Source: Halicephalobus mephisto
Lineage: Eukaryota > Nematoda > Chromadorea > Rhabditida > Panagrolaimidae
Assembly: GCA_009193035.1 (NCBI GenBank)
Contig: SWDT01000023.1
Location: 163,101-227,100, forward strand
Reading direction: 5' to 3'
Length of the DNA stretch: 64,000 nt
Positions within the stretch are counted from its first letter, which is position 1, and every line of letters starts with the position of its first letter. Of the stretch, positions 34,501-47,290 are shown piece by piece. The notes beneath the pieces are model-generated. The model ran no database searches. It saw only the letters and a list, made by a program, of their open reading frames with translations, and was not told the DNA's origin. A program made the position numbers and the translations under genes.

Positions 34501-37500
34501 AGATTTTTAAAAATTACAATTTATGTCTACCGTATATCTGACAATTTCCAAATTTATCTATTTTTATAAATCTATAGACCTACTGGAATACTGAATTCAA
34601 AACCCAAGAATTTTTAGAATGAATTTATTTCTGAAAATTTTTCAAACAAACAATACCTAAAATGAATTAAAAAATACTGATCAAAATTTGCGTCAATTGC
34701 TCAAATTAGGATTCTGGAAATCATCCACAAATGTCCCAAAATATAATTTCGAATTCAAAAGTTTTTAGAAACAAATTCCCGTAATCAGTCTCTTTCCAGA
34801 ATAGCATTAGCCTCAGGGCTTTTATGATAATTTTAAAAAATAAAAAATAAACAAACTTTTTTAGAAAATTAAAATTAAAAAAATTGAAATTTCAAATTTA
34901 AAAAAAAAAATAAAAAAATTTAAAATAAAAAAAAATAAAAAAATTTTAAAAATTAAAATTTAATTTAAATTGTTTTGTGAATTTTTAAAAATAATTAATT
35001 TTTGATTTTGTTTTTCCGATTTTTAATGAATATAATTCTTGGAAATTTCTGGAATTCAGAATTTTATGAGTTTTTGGTGTTTTTAAACTTTTTGTGGGAA
35101 TTTTTGAAACTTTTTAGAATTACTGAAATTGTATAGAATTTCACAAATATTCTCAGAATTCTAAGGTTCCAGAATCTCATGAATTCAAAAATTTTCGAAA
35201 ATTTATAGTTATTTAAAAATTATAAAAAATTTTGGAATTTTTGAAAAATTATTGGAAATTAACAAGATTGTGAAATTTTTTCAAATTTTCTGAATTTTAT
35301 AAAATTTTCTAAAATTTCCTAAAATTTATAAAATTTCCAAAATTTAAAATTTTCTAAAACTTTGTAGAATTTTTTGAACATTTTTGAAACTTCCAAAATT
35401 TTAAGAATTTCTAAAATTTTTTGAAATCTTTAAGAATTTCTAAAATTTTTGAAATTTTCTAAAAACTTCCAAAATTTCCGAATTTCGGAGGAACTTTGTG
35501 TTCTATTTTTTAAAACTGAAAAACCATAAATTACTTTAAAATTTGAGGATTACGGTAATCAATAATTTTAAGTTTAAAAAATATTAAATTCCCCAAGGAT
35601 TAAAAACGGATTAAAAAATTAATATTTTCAAAAATGAAAGTACTGTAGGTGAAATTATTATAAAAAAATTTTAAAATTCAAAAAAATTAAATTTTATAAA
35701 AAATTAAAGAAATTAAAAAAAAATATTTTTATAAAAAATTGAAAAAAAAATTATTTTTATTTAAAAATTGAAAAAATATTTTTATAAAAAATTAAAGAAA
35801 ATTGAAAAAATTATTTTATTTAAAAATTGAAAAAATACTTTTTATATAAAAATTAAAGAAAATTGAAAAAATTATTTTATTTTCTGGAATAAATAAAGGC
35901 CATGGAAAGTAATCAAAAATGAAAGTCAAGAATTGTCTCAATTAAGGATCAAAGTATAGCCCTGGGCGGAGTTTCGAAACCAAAAATGCTTCTCGGAAAA
36001 TTATGCTTTTGTTTTTTATTTTTTTATAAAATTTTTCTTCACAAATAGCAATTTTTGTTTTAAAATTTATCTGGATTATGGTTTTTGGAAAAATTGCGGA
36101 AAATCAAAAATAATGAAATAGTTTAGAAATTTTTTGATACTTATGGAAATTACGAAAATTTAAGATTTTTTATTTTCTGGTCCTGACTGGAAAACTCTGG
36201 AAATTCATGCTGGGACAATTTTTGGAAATTTTATAAAAATTTGAAATTTATAAAATAACATAAATTTAATACTTATTAAATTAGGAAAATTTAAGATTTT
36301 TTATTTTCTGGTCCTGACTGGAAAACTCCGAAAATTCGTGTTGGAACAATTTTTGGAAATTTTATAAAAATTTGAAATTTATAAAATGAAATAAATTTAA
36401 TACTTATTAAATTACGAAAATTTAAGATTTTTTAGTTTCTGGTCCTGACTGGAAAATTCCGAAAATTCGTGCTGGGACAATTTTCAAAAATTTTATAAAA
36501 ATTTGAAATTTAAAATGCATAAAATAACATAAATTTAAAGTTTATAGAACTATATAAAATCAAAGTTCTTTAGTTCCTGGTCTCAATTAAAAAGTTTTTA
36601 ATATTCATCCCAAAATAATTTTTCAGAACTTCTGAGGGCATTTTTAATTTTTATGATAATGTAATTTTCAAATTTATAGAATTGCATAAATTAAAAATTT
36701 TCCAATTTTTGGTCTCAAATGGAAAGTTTTCAAATTTCTTCTCAAGACAATTTTTTTTAATTTTAATTTTTAAAAGTACTGTAATTTGTAATTTTCTAAA
36801 ATCATTGAAATTAAAAATTTTTCAATTTTTGGTCTTAAGTGGAAAGTTTCAAAATTTCTTTCCAAGACAATTTTTTAAAATATTTCTGTTTTTAAAAGTA
36901 CTGTAGTTTGTAATTTTCTGAAATCATTGAAATAAAATATTTTTCAATTTTTGGTCTCAAATGGAAAGTTTTCAAATTCTTCTCAAGACAATTTTTTAAA
37001 ATATTTCTGTTTTTAAAAGTACTGTAATTAGAAAATTTTTAATTTCAATAATTTTCGAAAATTACAAACTTTCGGTCTCAAATGGAAAGTTCCAAAATTT
37101 CTTTCCAAGATAATTTTTTAAAATATTTCTATTTTTCAAAGTACTGTAGTTTGTAATTTTCTGAAATCATTGAAATTAAAAATTTTCTAACTTTCGGTCT
37201 CAAGTGGAAAGTTTTCAAATTTTTTCTCAAGACAATTTTTTTTAATTTCTGTTTTTAAAAGTACTGTAGTTTGTAATTTTCTAAAATCATTAAAATTGAA
37301 AATTTTCTAACTTTTGGTCTCAAGTGGAAAGTTTTCAAGTTTTTTCTCAAGATAATTTTTTTAATTTTTCTAGTGCCCCATGTTTGAATTATGATTTTAG
37401 GAACTTCTAACACGTCAAATTCCACAATTTTAAATTTCACCTGGAAATTTTTCGATAAACATTTCTATTTTTGTAACAAAATTGTTTTTTGGAAATAATT

Positions 37501-40500
37501 AAATAAAAAACTTAAAAAATGTAATTTTTATTCGAAATTAATTGGCAATTCCTTGAGTTTTGTTTTTTCAAACATCGATGACAACAGATCATACGGTACT
37601 CGATGAAAACAACAAAGTGGCAATCAAAACAAGGACTTCATCTGAGTTCTGCAAAATTGCCCTGAGGAATTAAAAATCAAAACCTCAATAATCACGTGAA
37701 ATTTTTAAAAAAATTAAAAAAATTTTTCTTAAATATTTAAATTCAAAAAATTATTTTTCTTAAATATTTAAATTCGAAAAATTATTTTTTCTTAAATATT
37801 TAAATTCAAAAAATTACTTTTTTTTAAATATTTAAATTCGAAAAATTATTTTTTTTTATTTTTTAAAAATATTTAAGTTTTTAATTTTTTTTTAAATGTT
37901 TGAATTTAAAAAATTGTTTTTTTTAATTTTTTAAATATTTTATTTTTTTTTAATTTTTTATTACCTTTATTACGGTAACCAATAATTTTTCGTTTTATTA
38001 TTTTGCAGAACGTGTGATAGGAAGTTTTTTGCCCTCAAGAAATAAAGGAGAACTACTCAAATTACCCGGGGTAAATAAATAAAAAACGAAAACTCCGGGA
38101 ATTTCTAAGAAAAGAAAAAAAGCAAAAGATGATTAATTTTAAATGTGAGAAATAATTTGGATAATTGAAACAATGTGGGTGTTCCATCCTTAAAAAATAC
38201 AAAAAAACAAAACTTCCGCTGTCTACTAAAAATACAAAAAAAAGGAATAAAAAAAACAAAAAGAACAAAAAATCAGTGAAACAAGCGATAATAAGCGAAA
38301 AAGCGACAATTAAGCGAAAAAAAGCGAAAAATAAGCGAAAAATAAGCGATAATAAGCGATAGTAAGCGACAATAAACGACAATAAACGAAAAATCAGCGA
38401 AAAAAAGCGACAATAAGCGAAAAATCAGCGACAATCAAGCGACAAATGAGCGACAATCAAGCGAAAATAAACAAAAAATCAACAACAGTTAAGCGACAAA
38501 ATCAACGAAAATAAGCGATAGTTAAGCGAAAAATAAGCGACATTTGAGCGAAAATAATTAAAAAAACAATTTAATGAAATTTAAACGACAATCGAGCGAA
38601 AAATAAATGAAAAAAGCGACAGTTGAGCGACGATTGAACGAGAAAAAATTATTTTTTAGCGAAATTTAAGCGATCATTGGAAAATTAATAAATGCAAATT
38701 AAAAAGACAAAAAGTGAAAAGGGCCTAAAAATAGCTATTATTGTCTTTAAATCGGTAGTCCATAAGTGTCATTAATTGCCCCCTGAGGAGAATTCAATAT
38801 TAAGTCGACTTGAAAGGTCAAGGAAATTGTCCCTGTCTATATTTACAAACTGCAATTATCTCAGGATGACGTTTGTCATAAGACATTTCCTCGCTCAATT
38901 TGATTATTTTCAATAATTTTGTTTTTAATAATTTCAAAAATAAACAAAATTAAAGTTTCAAAAAACTTTTTAAAAATTTCCAAAAATAAAAGTTTTAAAA
39001 ATTAAAAATTTTTTTAAATAAAAATTTGCAAAAATTTTTAAATAAAATAATTTTTAAAATTTTTGAATAAAAATTTGCAAAAAATTTAAATAAAAAAGTT
39101 TTAAAATTTTTTAAATAAAATAATTTTGAAAATTTTTGAATAAAAATTTGTAAAAAATTTAAATAAAAAAGTTTCGAAATTTTTTGAATTAAAATAATTT
39201 TTGAATTTTTAAAATTAAACTGACCTTTTTTCCAGATTAATTTTTGAATTTCTCTAGATACTGTACTTGTTTTTCTCTCAAATTTGGTATCGTAGCTGTT
39301 TCTTTTTTTGCTGAGGGTGGGGGTCCAGGTGAACATGGGGGTCGAGGCCACGGAGAAGTTCGACATTCCGTCTTCGGTGATGGCGCTTCTGGCCGAAAGT
39401 TTAGGATTCATTTTTTCGTCATTCTGTATGCAGATACAGTAACTGAATTCATTTTTTAATAATTTTGAAAATTTATTTTTTTTTTCAATTTTTTCTTCAA
39501 TACTTGTTTTTTGTGAAAGAACTTCATGGACCACAGAAGGTTCGATTTCCGTTTCTCCGAAGACAGAGTACTTTGAGTTTTCCACTCGAGACATCTGAGT
39601 CATCATGGGCTTCAGACTTCGCCCAGTGCCTGAGGCTATCATCGGCTCTGTCGTTCCTCCGGACTGAATTATGTTAATTTTAATCAAATTACGGTAAAAA
39701 TTAAAATTAAAATTTGTTTCGACAAAGATTTTTGATGTTTTTGAGGAAGTTACAGAATTTTTGTTTTTAATTTTATTCGATTCTTGAAGGTTTCTGAAGT
39801 TCTAAGATTCTAGAACTTTTGTAAAATTTTGAAAAATTTAAGAATTTTCTATAAAATTTTCAGAAATTTTGAAAAATTTCAGAATTTTATAATTTTAGAA
39901 AATTCTTTATAACTTTTATTAGATCTTTGAAAATTTTAGGATCTTATAAAAAGTTTTTAGAATTTTCTAAAATTATATAACTTTTATCAGATCTTTGGAA
40001 ATTTCATCTTCTACGAAATTTTGAAAAATTTCAGAATTTTCTATAAAATTTTCAGAAATTTTGAAAAATTTCAGAATTTTATGTAATTTTAGAAAATTCT
40101 AAAAATTTTTTACAACTTTTATCAGATCTTTGAAAATTTCATCTTCTACGAAATTTTGGAAAATTTCAGAATCCCTGACTAATTTTAGAAGATTCTGAAA
40201 ACCTCTACAGAAGCCTCGAAACTTTCCTATAACCTTCCAAGTCCTCAAAAATTTAAAAATAATTCTAAAAATCCTCACGGGATACTGTAATACTTTAAAA
40301 TTTTTTTTATTTTTGAAGATCCCTGAAAATTTTTAATTTTTTCAATTTTACAAAATTCTAGAAATTTGCAAAAAATTTAATTTTAAAAATAGAAAAATTA
40401 CGAACTCCATTCTGAGGATACCCTTTGCTGTACTTTGTGAGTTTGACGGCTATGATGAAATAGCATATGGCCATGATGATTAACGGGCCGTAAAAGACCA

Positions 40501-43500
40501 TAAACTAAAACTTTCGGACTTAATTGATGTAATACAAAAAAAATCAACCAAATGTGAAATTTCATGAAGATTCTTTATTCCTTCATTATAAGGGAATTCT
40601 TGGCTTTCGTTAATTGCCCCTATAGAAACCAAATGCTCCTGGACGGCCCATATGTCTGTACATTGATACCAGGATTCTTCGGAAAATTGAAGAACATCGA
40701 AAATTTGAAAAACGAAAAATTGGGGAACACTTGAGATAAGAGCAATCAGCCAAGCAAACACCAAAATTATTTTCGTTGAAAGAACCTAAAATTAGATTTA
40801 TCAAATTTGTGGCGAGTTCATTACGTGACATTGTTGCGAATCAGACTTGAAAATTTACGTAGGTACTGCACAAACTAGGTACATTAAAACAGCTCTAATG
40901 TATCAGGTATGTTGAATATAATGTATTGGATATTGTATTTGATATATATGCATTATATCAATGTGCTGATATTGTACCTAATGCGTTGGTAGATTGAATA
41001 TAGTGTATATCATACTATATTTGATGTAAATATGCGTTAAGATGATTCATGTATATCAGATGAATTATATTCAACGTGCTGATATTGTACTTAATACATA
41101 GGTAAATTGAATATAGTGTATCTGATATTACACTCAATATATGGATGCGTTAAAATGATTCATGTATATCAGATGAATTATATTCAACGTGCTGATATTG
41201 TACTTAATACATAGGTAAATTGAATATAATGTATCTGATATTATACTCAATATATGGATGCGTTAAGATGATTCATATATATCAGATGCATTATATTCAA
41301 TGTGCTGATATTATATTTAATATACTGTTACATTGGATACAATGCACTGATATCATACTTAATGCATCGATATCAATCTAATATATCGAAATATTGAATA
41401 CAATGTACTGAATTCTACTTAATGCATCTGTATATTATATACAATGCACCGATATCAACTTAATATAGCGATATATTCAATATAATGCATCGATACATTG
41501 AATATAACGTATTGATATTCTACTTAATGCATCTGTATATTATATACAATGCACCGATATCGATTGAATATATCGGTACATTGAATATAACGGATCAGAC
41601 ACATTAGAGCTGTTTTCATGTATCTTTTTTTGTATATGACATGTATCATTTTTTAAATTTCCTCCATGTTTACTGCAGAATGAGTCATTGAACTTATGAT
41701 TAATAAATAGGTTAAGTATTGTTCGTGACGGGACTGGCATTTGAGAATTTATCAATAGAATGAAAGACAAAATGGAAAATTCAAGAATTTCGGTCCCGAC
41801 ATGAACTACACTTAAAAGATTAGTAATCTAAGAGGAAATTAATCATCATTCTTGTCAGGACCACTAGTTGAGGCTTTTAAACAATGAAAAAGTTTTTTAA
41901 TGTTGTGGTTCCGATATGAATGATGCTTAAAGGATTAGTAATCTAAGAGGAAATTAAACATCATTCGTGTCAGAACTATTAAATGAATTTTTTCTCAGAT
42001 AAAATGAGAATTGTTCGAATTGTGGTCCCGACACGAAATATGCTTAAAAGATCAGTATTCTAGATAGAAATTAAACATCATTCGTGTCAGAACTATTAAA
42101 TGAATTTTTTTCTCAGATAAAATGAGAATTGTTCGAATTGTGGTCCCGACACGAAATATGCTTAAAGGATCAGTATTCTAGATGGAAATTAAACATCATT
42201 CGTGTCGGGACCATTGGTTGAAACATTGCTTTAGATCATTTTAAGGAAAGTTTTTAAAAAATATCGATCCTGACACGAATTGCGCTCAAAGGACCATTAG
42301 CGTAAATATTAATTAAACACAGATCAGGTGCCATTCGTGTCAGGACCACTAATTGAGTTTTCCCCCGGGGAATGAAAGAAAACTTTTGGTCGGGATATGG
42401 ATGATGCTTACAGAATCATTAACTGGACCAGTAATTGGAGGAAAAATTAAACAACATTCGTGTCAGGACCACTAATTGACATTTGCCCTCGGGCAATGAA
42501 AGAGGAAATTTCCAAAAAAAAAAAGTTCTGGTCCAGACACAAAAGATGCTTGAGGGATTAGTGAGAAATTCATGGAAGACATGGATTAAGCATTATCCGT
42601 AATAAAACTACCACGTGGAAGATACTTTTAAATAACGAGAATTTTTTTCGAATAAAAAATTATTAAAAATTTTTCAAATAAAAATTGATTTAAAAATTTT
42701 TTAAAAAATTTGTTCGAATTTTTATTTAAAAATTTCGTTGTGTTTTGAATATTATTCGTGGTGGGACCAATATTTTTTACAAAGATTTTTGATTTTTTTG
42801 AAGATAAATTTCAATGGTCCCACCACGAATGATGTTTAGTTCTTTCTTTACTGGGAATTTGGATAGTGATTTTTAAGCATCGTTCGTGGTGGGACAAATG
42901 CTCTCATTTTTGATTTTTTTAAAGATAAATTTCAATAATCTTGCCACGAATGATGTTTAGTTCTTTCTTTACTGGGAATTTGGATAGTGATTTTAAGCAT
43001 CGTTCGTGGTGGGACCAATGCTCTTGTTTTTTATCATTTTTTTCATTTTTCTGAAGATAAATTTCAATGGTCCCACCACGAATGATGTTTAGTTCTTTCT
43101 TTACTGGGAATTTGGATAAGGATTTAGTAAATGAAACTAACACTGTGTTCTCTTCTGAGTTGCTGAGCGGAGAGGACGGTTCTCAGCCTGTCCAGGGCGA
43201 TGCAGACGACGATGTTCGAGCTGAGATATAGGGATCCGATGGAGAGATACTTGAATAGTCTGCACATTGAGTCCCCCATTTTCCACTCGTAGGTCACTAA
43301 CCATCCCAGTTTCCCTCCGGCATTGATGAATAAAATCAAAGTGTCACTGATATTCAAATTAATTTTCATCAAGAGAAATCCTCTCTTGACTGAATACGAA
43401 GCTGATTTTTGTTTTTGCTTCAGTAATTTGAACAAGACATGGAGATTAATAGGAACCCCGATGATCAGCACCAGGCCCAGATAAGTCATCTCGACATAAT

Positions 43501-43555
43501 CGCTGAACAAGGGCTCCGGGATGCCGATTTCCGGGTTCGTCGTTGAGGAATCCAT
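31557..43555 (-). CDS. Peptide GPCR, paralogue of the neighbouring receptor (486 aa)
   Basis: Five exons join cleanly: 43142-43555, 40549-40785, 40406-40504, 39225-39663, 31557-31828, with introns of 2.4 kb, 44 bp, 742 bp and 7.4 kb. Exon 1: TM1 (TYLGLVLIIGVPINLHVLFK), TM2 and TM3, with CRLFKYL and LDRLRTVL (DRL in place of DRY). Exon 2: TM4 and a long second extracellular loop with Cys (WYQCTDIW). Exon 3: TM5 (FMVFYGPLIIMAICYFIIAV). Exon 4: a Ser/Thr-rich third intracellular loop of about 150 aa. Exon 5: WRRQLRSRVFKTTL, TM6 (THIIFWLPYNFISLL) and TM7 with NPFLYGFGE. The WRRQLRSR..F.T.L..V.TH..LWLPYN block is nearly shared with the adjacent receptor, so the two are tandem duplicates. GnRH/AKH-receptor-like by the same features; ligand unknown. 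Nested antisense in the TEP intron. Confidence 0.86.
32420..32880. repeat. Diverged family A repeats in GPCR-2 intron
   Basis: Three units of about 125-130 bp with GATGGCCTGAATCTTAGGGA, ACTTGGGATACTGTAGGACA and GAACAGAAAACTAGATTAAA. They are related to the 695-1370 repeat. Confidence 0.75.
33030..33205. repeat. 27-bp minisatellite, about six copies
   Basis: Units read TATCCATTGGATATACYGAY then TTCATTT. As the unit is nine codons long, both strands stay open and give repetitive peptides (KMKSVYPMD type). There is no gene evidence otherwise. Confidence 0.85.
33400..34625 (+). repeat. 170-bp tandem array (family B), about seven copies
   Basis: Units of about 165-175 bp with GATTTTAGAAGATATAAGAT, TCTTAAAAATTGCAACTTAT, CAGTTTCTCTATTTTTATAA and CTAGACCTAGTA. 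The same family is present in the opposite orientation at about 52,480-55,440. Confidence 0.85.
34830..36170. other. AT-rich low-complexity part of GPCR-2 intron 4
   Basis: Degenerate AATTTTTGAAA / AATTTCTAAAATTTT text and poly-A/T units (35,690-35,880, TTTATAAAAAATTRAAGAAA). No exon seen. Confidence 0.6.
36175..37400. repeat. Two related tandem arrays with GGTCCTGACTGGAAA / GGTCTCAAATGGAAAG
   Basis: 36,175-36,490: three units of about 120 bp with TTTTCTGGTCCTGACTGGAA and AAAATTCGTGYTGGGACAAT. 36,690-37,370: six units of about 105-110 bp with TTTTGGTCTCAAATGGAAAG, TTCTCAAGACAATTTTTT and AAAAGTACTGTA. Both carry weak forms of the window-wide GGTC..GACACG core. Confidence 0.8.
37690..37965. 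repeat. Short AT-rich repeat
   Basis: About six copies of TTAAATATTTAAATTCRAAA then AATTATTTTTT. Low complexity, no gene. Confidence 0.6.
38280..38670. repeat. AAGCGA-rich short repeat
   Basis: Roughly 35 copies of AAGCGAMAAT-like units, resembling the AAGCGAAGTCGC text at 29.5-31.5 kb but without the GTCGC part. Confidence 0.75.
40880..41610. repeat. Tandem repeats of about 120 bp, GPCR-2 intron 1
   Basis: Units with CGTGCTGATATTGTACTTAA, TAGGTAAATTGAATATAGTG, CTCAATATATGGATGCGTTA and GATTCATGTATATCAGATGA. These shade into shorter AATATATCGATACATTGAAT units after 41,330. Confidence 0.8.
41700..43125. repeat. Second alternating CATTCGTGTC / GGTCCCGACACGAA array, GPCR-2 intron 1
   Basis: Alternating cores of AACATCATTCGTGTCAGGAC and GTGGTCCCGACACGAAAT, some in direct units of about 130 bp (41,980-42,200). 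The last 360 bp use a CCACCACG variant: TGGTCCCACCACGAATGATG in three units ending TTTAGTTCTTTCTTTACTGG. Confidence 0.85.
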
Positions 43556-43559
43556 CCTT

Positions 43560-45120
43560 TAAAAATAAAATATTAAAAATAAGAAATAAAAATAAAAATA
43601 AAAATATCAAAAATATTAAAAATTTTAAAAATATTAAAAATTTTAAAAATTTTAAAAATAAAAATACTAAAAACATCAAAAATAAAATATTAAAAATATC
43701 AAAAATATCAAAAATTAAAAATAAAATATTAAAAATTAAAAACCAAATCTTGAAATCATCCCGACACGAATTTTAGAAAATTTTTAAATTTACAGTAATT
43801 TGAAAATTTCAAATAAATTTAGTTTCAAAAATATTGAAATTTTTAATTTTTGATAATTTTAAAAAATTCGAAAAATTTAATTTCAAAGAATTTCGAAATT
43901 TTGAAAATTTTTATTTTAAATAAATTTGAAGTTTTTGAAGTTAATGATTAGATTCAGTAAAGTTGTAATTCGAAAAATTAAAACTTTAGCAAAATGGAAA
44001 TTTTATTAAATTTGAGTCTTTGTGCACAAATAGATGAATGCCAATTACGATTTTTATATAATTATCAAAACCGAACATTAGTGTTCTTACGAAATTATCT
44101 AGATAAAAGTTTTTCAAATTTTTAAAACTTTTAAATTCAAAAATTTCCGAAAAACAAAAATTTTTAAATTATTTGAAAATTTCTGAATTAAGGAATTTTT
44201 AAAATTATTTGAAAATTTTTAAAAATTTTAGAAATTTTTTAAATTATTTGAAACTTTAGAAATTTTTAAAATTTTTTTAAAATTTAGAAATTTTTGAAAT
44301 TTGAAAATTTTAAATTTCTGAAATTTTTGAAATTTGAAAATTTTGATTAAAAAAATATATTTTAGCGAAATGGAAGTAACAATAAAATTTGGGTTTTTGG
44401 CGAGTAGGGAATTAATGCCAATTAAATTTTTTATTTTTCCAAATTAAAACGCAAATTTTTTATTCAAAAAAATCTAAAAAAATTTCGGAAAAATTTGAAA
44501 TTTTTAGTAATAAGCATAAATTAAGAAGTTTTCCGGAAGGTCGAAGGTCAACGAAGACGTTTTTCAAGGAAAAAATAATTTAAAACAAAAATTATCATTT
44601 TTTTCGAAAAAAAAAATTTTTTTTTAAAATATTAAAATAAAAAAAAAAGATTTTTAAAAATATTAAAATTTAAAAAAAATAATTTTATATAAAAAACTCA
44701 ATTTTTTTTGAAAAAAAAAGGATTTTTAAAAATATTAAAATTTAAAAAAAAAATAATTTTATATAAAAAACATCAATTTTTAAAAATATTAAAATTAAAA
44801 AAAAATAATTTTATAAAAAAACTCAATTTTTTTTAAAAAAAATAAATTTTTAAAAATATAAAAATTAAAAAAAAAAATTATTTTATATAAAAAACACCAA
44901 TTTTAAAAAAAAATTAATGTTTATTAAATATTAAAATTGCAAAAAATAGATTATAAAATTTCCGACCACTTGGTTTTTCGGCCAAATTAAATTTTGAATT
45001 TTTTTTGGAAACCTGAATAAACATTCGAAAATTAAACAGAATTTTAAAAATTATTTTTTTAAAAATTTAGAATTTAAATAAAACAATACAAAGTTCATTT
45101 TTTATGAAAATGGAAACTAA
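43560..45120. other. AT-rich low-complexity interval upstream of GPCR-2
   Basis: AAATATTAAAAATTTT-type units at 43,560-43,740, one CATCCCGACACGAATTTT core at about 43,758, and poly-A/T units at 44,590-44,900. 43,960-44,110 and 44,480-44,560 are slightly less biased but hold no supported exon. The GPCR-2 promoter should lie here. Confidence 0.5.
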
Positions 45121-45299
45121 ATTAGGAACTGCTGCAGCTGCCCCGCCTCAGGCATCGACGAGTACCTTTTTTACTGATAATTTTTTTCCACGTGAATGGA
45201 TTAAAACAGATATGAGATTTTCAAAGTAATTACTCAGATCCATTATGTCTAATCCTTTTTTAAATTCCGGAAGAGCCATCGGATGCAAAACAATTATCC

Positions 45300-45790
45300 G
45301 GAATTTTTGTTTTTTTAGGTAAAAAAATTTTTTTAATAAAATCATTTTTTTAGGTAAAAAAAATTTTTTTTAATAAAATCATTTTTTTAGGTCAAAATTT
45401 TTTAAAAAATAAAATCACTTTTTTTAGGTAAAAAAAATTTTTTTTAAATAAAATCATTTTTTTTAGGTAAAAAATTTTTTTTTAAATAAAATCATTTTTT
45501 TTAAGTAAAAAAACTTTTTTTAATAAAATCATTTTTTTTAGGTCAAAATTTTTTTAAAAATAAAATCACTTTTTTTAGGTAAAAAAATTTTTTTAAATAA
45601 AATTATTTTCTTAAATAAAATAATTTTTTTGAGTAAAATTAAGTTTTTTTAAAATGAAGTAATTTTTAACTTCTTTAAAAAATAAAATTACTTTTTAAAA
45701 TAAAGTTATTTTTTTTAAATAAAAATTTTTTAAAAATAAAATTATTTTTTTGAATAAAATTATTTTTTTTAAATAAAAACTTTTTAAAAT
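45300..45790. repeat. AT-rich repeat of about 38 bp, ten or more copies
   Basis: Units of TTTTTTTAGGTAAAAAAATT then TTTTTTAATAAAATCA. On the plus strand each contains TTTTTTAGGTAA, which resembles an acceptor followed by a donor. Confidence 0.75.
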
Positions 45791-46974
45791 AAAATTTTGA
45801 AAGATTAAAGATTTGAAGTAAATTATGTTTCATTTTTTGTTTGTCAAATATCTATTCATAATTCGTTATTTTTTCTGGAATGAGATAATCAAAAAAATTA
45901 AGTTTCACAAATTATGCGTCATTATTTAATTGAGGTATTTTTTTTTTGAAATTATTGCTCATTTTTAGATTAGGAAATAAGTCGGAAATTTATAATCAAT
46001 TTTTTCTAAAGGGTCTTTTGAAAATATTTAATTTTGAAAATCTAACATTTCAAAAATCACGCGTTAAAATTAAATAAATTTTTGGAAAAAATTTTATTGT
46101 TTAAGTTAACAAAATCAGAATTTGTTTTTTGTAGATTTTTTGGAACGAGAAAATCAGATTAAGAAATGTGAAATTTGATGTTTCATGGTGAACTTTAATA
46201 TATAGATAATTATGAAACAATATATATTATTTTGTAGGTTATGAAATCTAGATTCAGAATCTGTTGTAGATTTGTTTAAACTATTCTTCTAAAGGGAGAA
46301 AGTGGATTAAGAAATGCAAAATTTGATGTTTCATGGTGAACTTTAATAGATAGATAATTATGAAACAATATATATTATTTTGTAGGTTATAAAATCTAGA
46401 TTCAGAATCTATCGTAGATTTTCTCTAAGTACTCTTCCAGAGAGAGAAAATAGATTCAGAAATGCAAAATTTGATATATCGCGAATCAGAAATTAAGCGA
46501 ACTCATTCTTTGAAATAAATTACAAGTCACTTTGTATTTTATCAAATATAGATTCAGAATGCAGACTAGTTGTATCAAAGATTCTGCTAAAACGAAAAAA
46601 CTGGATTTAAAAATGGAAAATTTCACATATAGGACGTTAAAAATTAACCGACACACGTTTCTGAAACAACTTGTATCTCGTTTTGCAGCTTGTCAAATGC
46701 GCATTTAGAATTTGTTCTTGATTTTTTCTTAAAGATTTTCCTGCAATGAAATAAGTGGGCAAAAACTTTCATATAGCGTGTATTAAGAATTAAATAGGCT
46801 TTTGAAACGAATTATATCTTATTTTGTAGGTTAGTAGACACGTATTCGGAAACTCATTGTTCAATTTTGCAAAATACCATTAAGAATGGGGGGTAATTGA
46901 AAAAAGTAAAATCCCATATGTCGAAATGATATTTAAAACAAATTACAACTCTTTTTGTAGCTTACCAGATATAC

Positions 46975-47290
46975 ATAAATATGTATGCATATATATGTAT
47001 GTACACACACAGACAAGTACATAAATATACATACACACATACATACATACATACATATGTACATACATACATACATACATTCATACGTGCATACTTAGAT
47101 ACTTACATACATGCATACATACATACATATATACGTCGTACATACATATATATACATACATACATTCATACATACATACATACATACATACATACATACA
47201 AATATACAAGCATACAAGCATACATACATACAAACATATAAGCATACAAACATATAAGCATACAAGCATACAAGCATACATACATGCATA
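46975..47290. repeat. (TACA)n microsatellite
   Basis: About 300 bp of imperfect ACATACATACAT with CATACAAGCATACAAACA variants. It lies inside the 150-bp array. The Tyr/His/Thr and Cys/Met/Val open frames over it are artefacts. Confidence 0.95.

Noticed and set aside
45148..45345. 65-codon minus-strand frame with LHPMALPEFKKGLDIMDLSN
   Set aside because: Composition looks coding-like over about 50 codons, but I found no acceptor, donor or partner exon, so I did not call a gene.
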